Shown here: positions 26,101-37,200 of the stretch, piece by piece | How the letters are laid out: every line of letters begins with the position of its first letter | Numbering within the stretch: position 1 is the stretch's first letter | NCBI GenBank assembly: GCA_034509925.1 | Contig: CM067536.1 | Location: 2,887,501 to 2,951,500, forward strand | Length of the DNA: 64,000 bases | Direction of reading: 5' to 3' | Source: Hirudinaria manillensis | Lineage: Eukaryota; Annelida; Clitellata; Hirudinida; Hirudinidae | Program-made: the position numbers and the translations under genes | The notes under the pieces: model-generated | The model's input: the letters and a program-made list of their open reading frames with translations, nothing else | The model's database searches: none | What the model was told of the DNA's origin: nothing

Positions 26101-28710
26101 AGTGAAAACAATTTCATCATTTGCCTTTTGGTTCATGTTTTGTTGACATCACAAACGTTTGTTTCCGAAAACGTGCCGGTTTAAAGTTGTAAAGTTGTTG
26201 TTGACATCGTTTGCTTGAAGAAACAAATTTTTTTTATTTTTTAATTATTATTTTTATTTTTCTTTAATTATTCTGAACGTCTTTAGGAAGCAATTTTATG
26301 TAAAATCATAATTTTAAATTCATTGCAATTATCCAGTTATAAAGAACCCCATTGTTGTTAATGACGTGCACTTCAAGATTTTAATGATTTATCATCATTG
26401 TTGTCATATTGTTCGTAAATGGGAATATTCACTAGGCATGTAATTCATATATAATGACATCCATTTGCACATGTTATTGATGATGATGATGGTGGTGCTG
26501 GCGATGACGATGATGATGATGATGACGTTGAGGAAGATTACACATTACTATGACTTAATTCGTCACCAGCTGCTGGCCATGATCGGCGAAGGTTTTGGCG
26601 AGTACTCGGACGAGATCTGCGGCGCTGTGGTCAACATCAGGGGCAAGGGGGACAAGCTGGCCCTTTGGACCAAGCACTGCAACGACGGGGAGGCCACGCT
26701 CAACATCGGGTGAGTCGAGAGGGTAGGGGTCCCGATGTTCGTATGACATTTGAACCCGATAGAACCCGAGCGAGCGATTATCGGTAATTAATATGATTAA
26801 TCTTAATTATTATATAAATAATATAATTGATCTTAATTATTATTATCTTGTCTTTATTAATCATTCTAGCGATTTATCAGAGCAGGAATTGATGGTAATT
26901 TATGTGCAACTTCTGAATTGTTGATTTGTTTATTAATCACTTTTTCTGATTAATATTCAATAGGAGGGCTCTCAAGCAGAGGCTCAATTTCTCCCGGGAC
27001 GGCTTCCTGGAGTACCAGGTGAGGAATTGATATTCGTAAATAATTATCATATTCCAATTTAACTGATAATTCTTGAACAGATGTCCAGAATTTATTAACC
27101 TGAACATTTTTAATTTAAAATATTTGCTTAAGCAACAAAAATGGCTTCTGGTATCAGATATTTTACATTGATTGAGCCCTTTAAATTCGTTTTTTTTTAA
27201 ATCTTTATTTGTATGGATTGATCGATGGACATGTTATTTCAGGTCAGCCAATAAGCTTTATATGGTGATGATAGTGATATGATGATGATGATAGTGATGA
27301 TGAATCATTGGCTTATGAGATGAAACTGGGTCAGGTGAATTGGTTCAAATGAGATTTCAAAATCATTTGATTTTCTAATCTTTGGTATGGCTATTATCAA
27401 ATCTGTTTGAAGAGTTTTATGAGGTCAGAAAGCATGCCTTATGAACTCAATATCAGAATATAGGTTGTCAGATGAGAGCATAAAATAGGCTAAATATAAA
27501 TACTTCTTAATATACATTGACGATGCTGATTATGATGATCGAGACCATAGATATTCAAGAAGTAATGAGTTTGAGCTTTGCTGAGATGAGATTGTTGAAT
27601 TGAACAAATACCAATTACTATCATAGGTATACACACACCAACTAGTACCACTACTAATACAAATACCAAGTACAATTATACTGCAGCTATGCCAGCACCT
27701 TTGTCCAAAGTTGCTCTTTGGGTCTGTGAGACGTTATGTTTGCCTGCTACAAAACAGGGATGCAATACGTTGAACTGGCCTTGGTCCCTTTAAATTTAAA
27801 TACTTTTTATTCCACTTTTATTTTTGAAGTTTAAGAGTTTATTCAACATAAATTCCTGAATGTTTACTATTTTGTCAATTTGAAAAGTTAAGTAAACAAG
27901 ACTTTAGGTGGAAAGAAGAAAACTGCTAAAATAACTGCTTTACTGATTAACATTAAATTATTTAACATCCACAGAAAAATTAAAATATAAAAGCCAATTA
28001 TTATTAAATACTTTTATGGCAACCGACCAAATAAATTTCAAATAATATTCAAATAAAATATCTTATAATAAAAACAAACCCCTCATTTCCCCACCCATTC
28101 TACTCACGGCAGTTAAATATTAATGTTAGGAATAATAAACTCAAAGGGTCAGCCCTAAGGAAGTGCTTTCTTCCACTATTATACTTTTCAAGTGGGTCAT
28201 GGATTGGCTGACCAATGAGACCTTCAATTTAAAAGCTTTTGTTGACTTGACTTCATTGTGAGAGTTCAAATGATTTATTTTATTTGCACCAGCCTGACCT
28301 TTTCTATACTCTTCAAGCACATTGAAATTGTTTTGAATAACTTTTGATCGGATGATAATGGCCGGATCAAAATATCGGCAACCGTTAAGAGTTATTGGTG
28401 TTATGTGAATGAATGTTTTGCAAAGTTGATGAAGAATCTGTGCAAAGAAGTATAGCACTGATAGTCATCACTGATGATGTTGAGACTCTCAGTGATAATT
28501 TTATTACCACTGTAATATGTAATTCTTACAAATCCATGTCGATCAAATCTAAAAATGTCAGGATTTACTTTTGCTTCGAAATAGAAATATCAGGGTTACG
28601 AGGTGTTTCTAATTAATTTAATCATTAAATATTTCTTTTTTCCATTTCAGTCACACCATGCCACGGCCAACAAAGGGGGGTCCATGAATAAGGCCATGTA
28701 CTGCCTCTGA
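23125..28710 (+). CDS. eIF4E: eukaryotic translation initiation factor 4E (class I)
   Basis: Six exons, 23125-23336, 24758-24821, 25622-25735, 26570-26709, 26964-27018 and 28651-28710, give 214 aa with all phases consistent. Cap-binding residues are conserved: W53 and W99 (PMWEDE) should sandwich the m7G base, E100 bonds to it, and R154/K159 (NIRGKGDK) with W163 contact the phosphates and methyl group. The dorsal eIF4G/4E-BP site is recognisable (HPL at 34-36, W70, L131). Having Trp at both stacking positions makes it class I rather than 4EHP. The N-terminus before HPL is short, and a second Met at codon 3 could also serve as start. The 5' splice site of exon 3 is duplicated about 70 bases downstream. 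A T-rich 3' UTR follows the stop. Confidence 0.95.
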
Positions 28711-31272
28711 GATCCCCAGAAGGCAAGACCCACGAAAACAGGGAAGCGACCACATGCTGAGGATTTTTCCACCGCTTAGGTCTTCTTAGGATTCTCTTTC
28801 TAGTTCAATGTCTTCTTCTTTTTCTTCCTCTCCTTCTTCTTTTCTTCTTCTTTGCAGCTTGGATTGTCTTCTTTTATAAGCTGTTCATTCATTCATTCAT
28901 TCATGTGGCTTGGTTTTCATTCAGTCGTTCATTTGTTTTCATCCCACCAGTTGCTTCTCGATTTCTTTCTCTGGCACCGATCGGCTGCCAGTCAGAAGTT
29001 CCGAGCTCTGCCATTGGCCGATTTATTTCTACAATATCTCCTTGGAGTTTTTAAGCGATGATATCCAAAATTTACATTTGCATAGGACCTTGTTTGACCT
29101 CTGAACTAAGTTTGAACATTCTCTGTTTCTAAGGCTGTGCATATTACTGTCCTCTCCAGTGTCAAGCGATGATGTTTTGCCGTCTCGTTCAGAGGCCCAT
29201 TCGCCTCGTCGCGACGTTCAGAGATTCCATCGGTTTATCGTCTGCTCCCTTTTGCCGCTCGTTTCTGGTTCTAAACTCCGCCATTGCCCTCTTAGGGAAT
29301 TGCTCTCCTATTTATTTCCTATTATATAAACTTATTTTTTACTTAGAAGTTCTTTTAGGCTCCTAGGTTCCTATAGGCCATTGTCGTCTGCTTTGTTTTA
29401 ACGTGTTTGTGCATCACTAAGTCTGTCTATAATATATAAATCGCGGTCTTTCTAGTTTTTCGGGTATCACGATACGACGCGTTTGGATTCTCAAAAAACA
29501 ATTAAACAGGAATAATCTCCTTAAAAATATATTAATATGTTAAATGAGACAATTGTATTATTTTAACTTTGTTGCTTAAGACTAGCCAAACAATGCATAA
29601 AAGCAGAACAATGTTTATGTCATCCAACTTCTTTGTCCTAAAAGAAGTTCCCTACAAGCAACTACATCGGTCGGTGTTGTTGTTGTCTGTTGTTCCAGTC
29701 GCACGTCAAAGATCTCGTCTTTGCTTTCGAAACTCTTTTCTGTCTCTTCGCCTCTGCCGACGTCATTCCTTCCTTTGCCACACTTTCCATCCATCCTTCC
29801 TTGGAATTTCCACGCTTTCTTTTTCCTGGTTTTTCGCAGTTTTCGTTTCAAAATGCGGCTTAATGCTTCTGTTGTGCTTGTATAGATAACATTATGCTTG
29901 TTGTTACTTATTTTATTTATTATCATTATTATCGTTATTATTATTATTAGTTGAATTTCGATACGCGAAAAAGATTTTTGGCTTCTAGACCAAGGTAAGC
30001 AGAAGCGATATTGTCCTCTGCTTGCAGAAGATGTTTGGCATTATGGAGGTGTCATTGAGTGCATTCGAAGAGATACACGATAGGCCGGACAGACGTAGGA
30101 ACAGTTCTACTTAAAGCTCTTCTTTTCCCAAGTTCTTGTGCGAATCCTTCGCTGTAGAGATTTTTGTTGCTGCTGCTGTCGTCGTCGTGAGCAGTCGCCG
30201 GAGTCGCTCGTGTCGTCGATAGTGTTGGAGTGAGTGTTGTCGTGCCTTCCAGTTAGTTGTACAGTTGTAACGCGATCGGTCGGACGGACGGACGTCGATT
30301 AAGTTTCGTTCGTCGTCGCGGGTTTTTCTTGCTTTCGTTTTCTAATTATGACGTCGACGGCGCGAAAGTTGAAGTCTAGAGTTCAAACTATTTTCTTATT
30401 TAATTGAATTTTATATTATTATTATTTAAATGTGGAGAAATAAGAAAAAATGGTCATAAATGTGAGCCGTGATTTGTGCGATCCAGGGGAAAGTGTTGAT
30501 CAACTGTGGGTGACCTGCCTAATATATATTGGAAGAGCCCTTGTTTTTAGCAAATCAGAATAATATCAGTGTGGATTATTAATTTTTTGTATTATTATTA
30601 TTATTATTATTAATATTTTATTAAGTTGTAGCACTATACTCCATGCTGTATCTAGTGCCTAAGTCTGTTCAATTTGGCCTTCCTCCAAAAGATTTTAGAG
30701 TCTCCATGAAAGATTCCTAAGATTCTACTATATTGCTATTGTGTATATATTATTATAATATTATATTATGTATTATGTTATCAAAAACCGATACATAAGG
30801 TGTGGTCGTAGACTTAACTCATGGCGCTATTAGGACGCTTGTATAGGTCAACAGTTTGGAGTTAAGTTAATGTCGATTGATGATGAATGTTTGTGTTATA
30901 AAGACCGCGACGAGTCAACAACTCGATCTATGCTTGTAAACTTGGAGTTAATTAATTAGTTAATTATTCACGATGTATGAAATAATAATAATAACAATAA
31001 TAATAATAATTTATATAATAATAATAACGAAGAATAGTGATTTTCATTAAAAGTGACAAAAGCAAATCATTTTTATACGAGCTTTTATCAACAAACGTAC
31101 TTTATAAAAAAAAAATTATACTATAAATTACTTACATGGCACATGTTACATCAAAACCATATGCTCTCACATATTATAGCACGTGCTAAGGAAACTAAAT
31201 GTAAAACTTATATTGAAAATTCTAAATTCTGTAACATCGAGACAAACAAACACACACACAAAAAAGAATAAA
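28711..31272. other. eIF4E 3' UTR and intergenic sequence
   Basis: Pyrimidine-rich sequence (28800-28860) continues from the eIF4E stop and is probably its 3' UTR. A weak minus-strand coding candidate lies at 29615-29875. 30120-30370 is GC-richer with GTC/GTT repeats and no open frame. AAT/ATT tracts are at 30590-30625 and 30985-31030. Confidence 0.5.
29615..29875 (-). CDS. possible terminal exon of an unknown gene
   Basis: About 85 open codons on the minus strand end in TAA at 29615. They encode a strongly basic then mixed-charge peptide (RILKRKLRKTRKKKAW near its start, later KSKDEIFDVRLEQQ-like composition) in otherwise AT-rich DNA. Possible acceptors are CTATACAAG and CACAACAG near 29870-29877, implying phase 2 or 1. 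There is no homology and no upstream exon, so it may be chance. The composition resembles the last exon of the microexon gene upstream, but the phase does not fit that gene's all-phase-0 junctions. Confidence 0.2.
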   Translation of the reverse strand, partial: TTEALSRILKRKLRKTRKKKAWKFQGRMDGKCGKGRNDVGRGEETEKSFESKDEIFDVRLEQQTTTTPTDVVACRELLLGQRSWMT

Positions 31273-34200
31273 CTATCGTCGATGAAGACGTCTGTTATTT
31301 CCGTAAGACTTGTCCGCGCTTGTAACTCTCTCCCGGGACGCTTTCCCCTTCTTTTGCGGCTTCTTTTCCAGGAGCAATTGAATCTCTTCAATTGATCCCT
31401 GATTTCTCAACGAGTGTTTCATCAGATTCTTGACCTTACTGCCGATCTGGATGACGGAATTGTTGTTGTTCGTCCTCTGACGGCTGATTTGGCCATAGGG
31501 ATCGATGAATTCCGAGAGCATGTGATTGACCAAACCGCCACTGTCAGATCTGTGTGGCTTCTGCTTAGTATCCCTATTTCTGTTCCTGTTCTTGTTCTTG
31601 TTTTTGTTTTTGCTGGTCATGCTCACGTCGGCCGATGTCGTCGGTATTTCAGAAATTTCGATGCCCTATAGGTTGGATTCGAATTCAGCAGGCTTTAAAT
31701 GGTTTTGGAGATGCTTTATTTCGGACGTCATTCAATTTATGTTTTTTAATTATATTTTTAAATGCTGTTTCTGCTATAATTGACTCTGCAACTTATTAAA
31801 TGTTAATTATTATTATTAGTAGTAGTATTATAACTATTATTTTTCAAAACTTTTATTCAGCCCGGATTACGTCCGTAAAACCATCACGCAAACAGTGAAC
31901 CTCATCGCTAATTTTAGAGTCCTCAGACGGGCCCGGGAAAACCCATGGACTGTTAACAGTAGCCTAAATATAATATTATAAATTAGATAAAGTACAATCA
32001 AATAAATGTTCTTCTCGGCCTTCTTCTTTTCCTTGCTTTCCAAGCGTTTGCTCTGAATGTTCTCCATATTCTATGGGTTTCTATCAGAGTCTTAATTGAT
32101 GTCCACGTTAAGAACCGCTTAGATATGCCAAGCTTCTTCCACGAGGTCCAAGTTTCCATGGCGATTGCTCCTCTCCAATTGATTATGTAGGCTGTGGCAA
32201 TCGCCTCCATTTTGCCCCTGCCCTGATTTGGGCTGTTAGCCTTCATCCAGCGATGAATGTCCGTGGTGTTATATTTGTCTATCTTGCTTTGGTGGACTCT
32301 ATCTAGGTCCACGTTATCGGACACCACGGCCACGTCACAAATTATGTAACGTTCATCGCTCCAGGCACAAAGATCGGGGATTCTGGTCCCGCTGACGGTT
32401 GGAATACGAGGCTCTCTTGTTGTTGAGTACCCCATCTGTGTCAAGACCGTCTCAAGCATCTTCGCTATACAGTCGTGCCTTGCATGGCGGGGCCCGTCGG
32501 TACTCGGACACTTTTGGATAATGTGGGCGAGAGATTCCATTTCCCCACATCTGGCTGCGCAGGCTGTGTTGAACAGGGGTGTTTTTCTGGAAGCCCGCAA
32601 TCTATTGAAAAGTGTTGCTGAGCGGACTTTAACACAGCTTATGTATTGGGTGGATGACATTCTGTTGATGCCATCCACCAGCCATTCACTTGGGGCTATT
32701 GCTTCCGGGAATCTCATCAGCCCGTGTCCGTCGACCGTTTTATAAAGTTCCCTCGCGGTAGATAGTCCACGAGGAACGTTCGGCTCATCTTTTTCCTTTG
32801 GCCTCCCAAATCTTTTGACTTCGCTGGCGATCATTGTGTTTTCGCGCAATGCATCCATCAGGAAGTTGTCGTTGCTCTCTTTGGCCTGCTGTAGAACTTT
32901 TGTCATTCTACGTATTCTAATTTCCGGAATCCATCGACGCAGTTGAAGGATTCCCATTCCTCCCGTTCTGATCGGGGCATGAAAGAATGCATTTGGGGTG
33001 TCTCTTGGCAGCCGGAGCCATTTTCGAACAGACCTCCTTATTGCGACATCAGCAGAATTCAAGGACTTGAGGCTGATCGCTTCGAAGGTGAGGAAGTGAA
33101 CAAGACTAGGGAGAAGATGAGTCCTTAGGACATACACTCTCTGGCATGGCACGAGCGGAGCCCGCGAAATCGAGTGAAGGCCTTTTTGAATTTTATCTGC
33201 AAGCGAAGCAAATTGCATTCGAGGTCCGATTCGAACTCCTAAATACTTATAGGTGTCAACAATGGAGAGTGCCCTGATATCCTTATCTTGCAGTGTCAGG
33301 TATGGCTCTGGGTTGACGATCCATTGTCTTTTACGAGTGATGACCTCAGTTCTCATCGAGGCACACTTGGATGCGTTCATGATGAGTCCAACTTTGGCCA
33401 TCGACACCTCCAGTTGTCGCAACATCACTTTCATTCCAACGTCTGTGCTGGACAGTAAAAGAAGGTCGTCTGCAAAGGCGATGTAGTTGCATTTTTCGGA
33501 GGATTTGCCTCCTCCCGTAACCCCAATTGATCTGTCAATGTCACTGACAACCATGTCAATGACAGCGTTGAATAACATCGGGGACATGGGGTCGCCTTGC
33601 CTTACTCCCCTGCCGACCTGTATGGATCTGCTGAGCTCCTTTCCCATCCTGATGTGCACCTGACAATTACTGTATATTTCCGACAAATATCTTGTTAACA
33701 GGGGTGGTGCGCCGAATCGTGAGGCTGCCCTGATGATCGATTCGTGGGAAACGGAATCGAACGCCTTAGACACGTCTACAAATGTCATGTTCAGCTTCTT
33801 TCTGTCTTGTCTGCTTTGGGCGACAAGAGCCTTTACAAGCCAGATGTTGTCGGCCAAACCGTCGCCTGATTGGAACGCCTTCTGTCTCGATGATAGTGGC
33901 CAATATACGGACATGCGTTTGTTGATCACTCGATGGAAGAGGCGACTCATGAGCGGGCTCACAGTGATTGGTCTGAATTCACTTGGATCGGCTGTTCCTC
34001 TCACCTTTGGGATAAAGCTGACGACGCCAACTTTGAAGGGAGATGGTGGCAGGCCCGTCAATAACCAGAGGGACATATGCACAGCAAAGTCGATTGGTCT
34101 GATGTTTTCCAAGTGTTTCCTTTTCACTCCATCCAGACCGGGAGCACCGTCTTTAAGACCTCGCAGAGCCATTTTTACTTCAGTGCAGCTGACGGGAGCC

Positions 34201-37200
34201 TCCAAATCATGACAAATACCGCAAACTGGAACCACCGATCTATCGTCTATAATTGACTTTTGGGAAAATATTGGTTCCCAAAACTGGAGCAGTTGTTCGT
34301 GTGGTATGGGTTTAACTTCCTCGTTATATTCTTCATTCAAAACCGAACGAGCTCCTGAAGATCTATTCTTCCTGAATAACCCTTGGACCTTCGCTCGTTT
34401 CTTCTTTCTGTCTTCCCATCTTATCTCCTTCTTGGATGGTCGGATCTTCGTTGTCCGAAATGGTCTGGTCTGATTTCCCGCTTTACTTTTGTCCGATGCA
34501 ACATAGGAAGTAGTCTCGACCTTCGGAGGCCGCTTTTCATATCTGTCAGCTCCCTTCTTTCCATTGTGCACTTTCAAACTCTCCATCCACTGTATGTATT
34601 CCTTGTCTATCAAACGGCGCTTTGAGTCGATGTCAACAATTTGATTTCTCAACAGTTCGGAAAGTTCCTCGCATGGCAGATTTATGTATTTGTAATTTGC
34701 GAGTATAAATTGCTGCAGTTGAATGAAGCCATTCACTTCCGTTTCGACTGGAGATGCCGTGAGTGTGGGAATCGCAGTACATTTCGTAGGCTTGCCAGAG
34801 CAAGTTGTCTTTTCAATGATGTAATTATTTAGATATTTGCGATATCCTGGCTTGTTCCTAACTTTCCTAATGGTTGCAACTGGGACGGTAGGCAAGTATC
34901 GGTGAAGGGCAAGGTTGACTTGCTTTTTCTCAAGTGAGTTCAGCCTCCATTCGGCGCTGGCAATCTCGTTCCATAGGCTGTCCACCCCTGAGAGTGCAGA
35001 AGTAATTTCACGGTTGGATGAACGTTCAACTTGACTATCTGATCCACCAGATTCTATTTTAGTCTGGTATTTCTCCAAGATGTTCCTATATTTTGGCTGC
35101 CTTCTGTGAGACTTAATGGCATTCAGTGACCTGTGTGGGAATCCTTTCTGTGCCTCTATGTTGATGTTTCTGATTCCTTTGCTTTTCAGTTCCAGTTCAA
35201 ACTTGGCTAACAGTGTGGATTCTTCCTCAGTCCAAACACACTTTGAATAACTCTTGCCAGCTCTTTCTTTGTGGTATTCCTCTGGGTGAGCATGGTTCTG
35301 ATGGATTCTGAGACCTCGTACTGTTTTGAAGACAGCTTTACAAAAACAACATGTTTCCTGCTTTTCCTCATTGCTTGTGTCTTTCACAACTGAATTTGTA
35401 ACTGGAGATACAGCAACGCTTTCGCCGGAGGAGTTCTTTCCAAATATGGCTCGAGAACGAAGAGTTCTAACTAGGTTGTCGGAATCGGACATTCCGAAAC
35501 GGTGAAAGCTACAAGTTTTCAAGAAGACTGCGAGTCCGTAAACGAAAGTCAACAGACACGACGATACGGAAGGATTTTCGTTCGCAGGTCTTCAATTTTC
35601 CCCTTTTCTTTTACAGAAACAGTAAAATGATTTCACCTTCAGACAAAACGGAAGGTAGGGGACACGAATAAGCTAAATTCGGAGAAATTCGATAATTTCC
35701 GAGCGAAATTAACATGTATTTAACACGAAAACACGCAAGAAAAACAAATCGACCGCTCCTTAGCTTACTCGCTCGAAAACTATTATTATTAGTAGTAGTA
35801 TTATTATTATCATCATTATTATTATGAACTGAATGCTTCTCTTCGTGTGTAAAACTTACTTCTGTCCTCAGATCGTATTGACGTCTTTTTTTCCCAGGCA
35901 AGCCTTTTATTTGCTTTAATACAGATTGAAATTTAAAAATTTTTAATTAATCTTAAATATTTTAATCGATGCTTAAATATATGCATATATATTTATGAAA
36001 TAATGGGGCGTCAAATGATCTGGGACGTTATTTTAGCTTTTCCCAGAGGATGGGCAAACCAACCCTCGGACAGCCCAATGACCCCTGTCTAACCGGGTGG
36101 TATGGAACTGTCAGTCAACGTCTCCCACCTCCCAAACCAATCAAAATTCAAAAGACTTATATAAAAATTCTTTTTTAAATTCTGGTTTATTTATGATCAA
36201 CATGGGCGTACCAATATTTGTCATCCGTTTAATTAATCCAATTAATTAATTGTAAAACTATTTTGGTCATACGGAAAAGTATTCGTATCAATGAATGAAA
36301 TATAGAAAAAGAACAATGCCATTCAAGATAGAAATCTTACTTTTCCCACTCTTGCCATTGTATCCGAGGCTTGCTAAAAACAAAACAAAAGGAAACTAAC
36401 CAAATGTTGTTTTAATAAATATTAATAATTTAACAATAATTAATTAACGATTGGATTAAAAACAATATCGAGTAATATAATTTATAAGTAACATATTAAT
36501 TTTAAACTAATTATATCGGTTGTAAACCAATAACAAGGCCGAGGTTAGAGGCAAAGAACCATTTTCAAAATGACAAATTCTTTTAGACATATTATTTGAG
36601 ACGTTGTTGTATTATAATTGAATTAACATGTAATTAATTATGAAACTGTACTTTGATAAGTTCAATCAATATTCGTAACAATGAACGAGATAAAAAAAAA
36701 ACCATTCAAGATAGAAATCTTACCCTTCCCAAAGTTCTCATTCTTGCCACTCTATCTGTTGCTTGCTATAATAGGAATGAATCAAAAGAAGAGATGTTTA
36801 ATAAAAACACGTTTGGATGAAAACTCATATCGTAGCAAATAATGTTAATTTAATTTCAAACTAATTAAATCGCTGACAAACTAATGACAAGGCCACGCTT
36901 GGAGGTAAAGAGCCATTTTCAAAATGGCAGATTATCTTAGGCGTGGTTGTATTATAATTTAATAAACAATTAAATAATGATAACAAACAATTAGTTATTA
37001 AATTGTATTTTGGTCATTTAAAAGAATATTCGTATCAACGAACGAGATAAAAGAAAAACAGTGCCATTCAAGATGGAAATCTTACTTTTGCAATTCTGTC
37101 CGATGCTTCCTAAAATATGAAGGAATCAAAATAAAATATGTTTTAATAAGAACGTCTGGGTGAAAACTCATATCGCAGTAAGTAATATAATTTGATTTCA

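Noticed and set aside
28852-29366. Plus-strand hydrophobic frames after eIF4E
   Set aside because: T-rich 3' UTR-like sequence; no start context, splice signals or family match.
32521-34832. Plus-strand frames across the first retroelement
   Set aside because: Antisense shadows of the 1164-aa retrotransposon protein.
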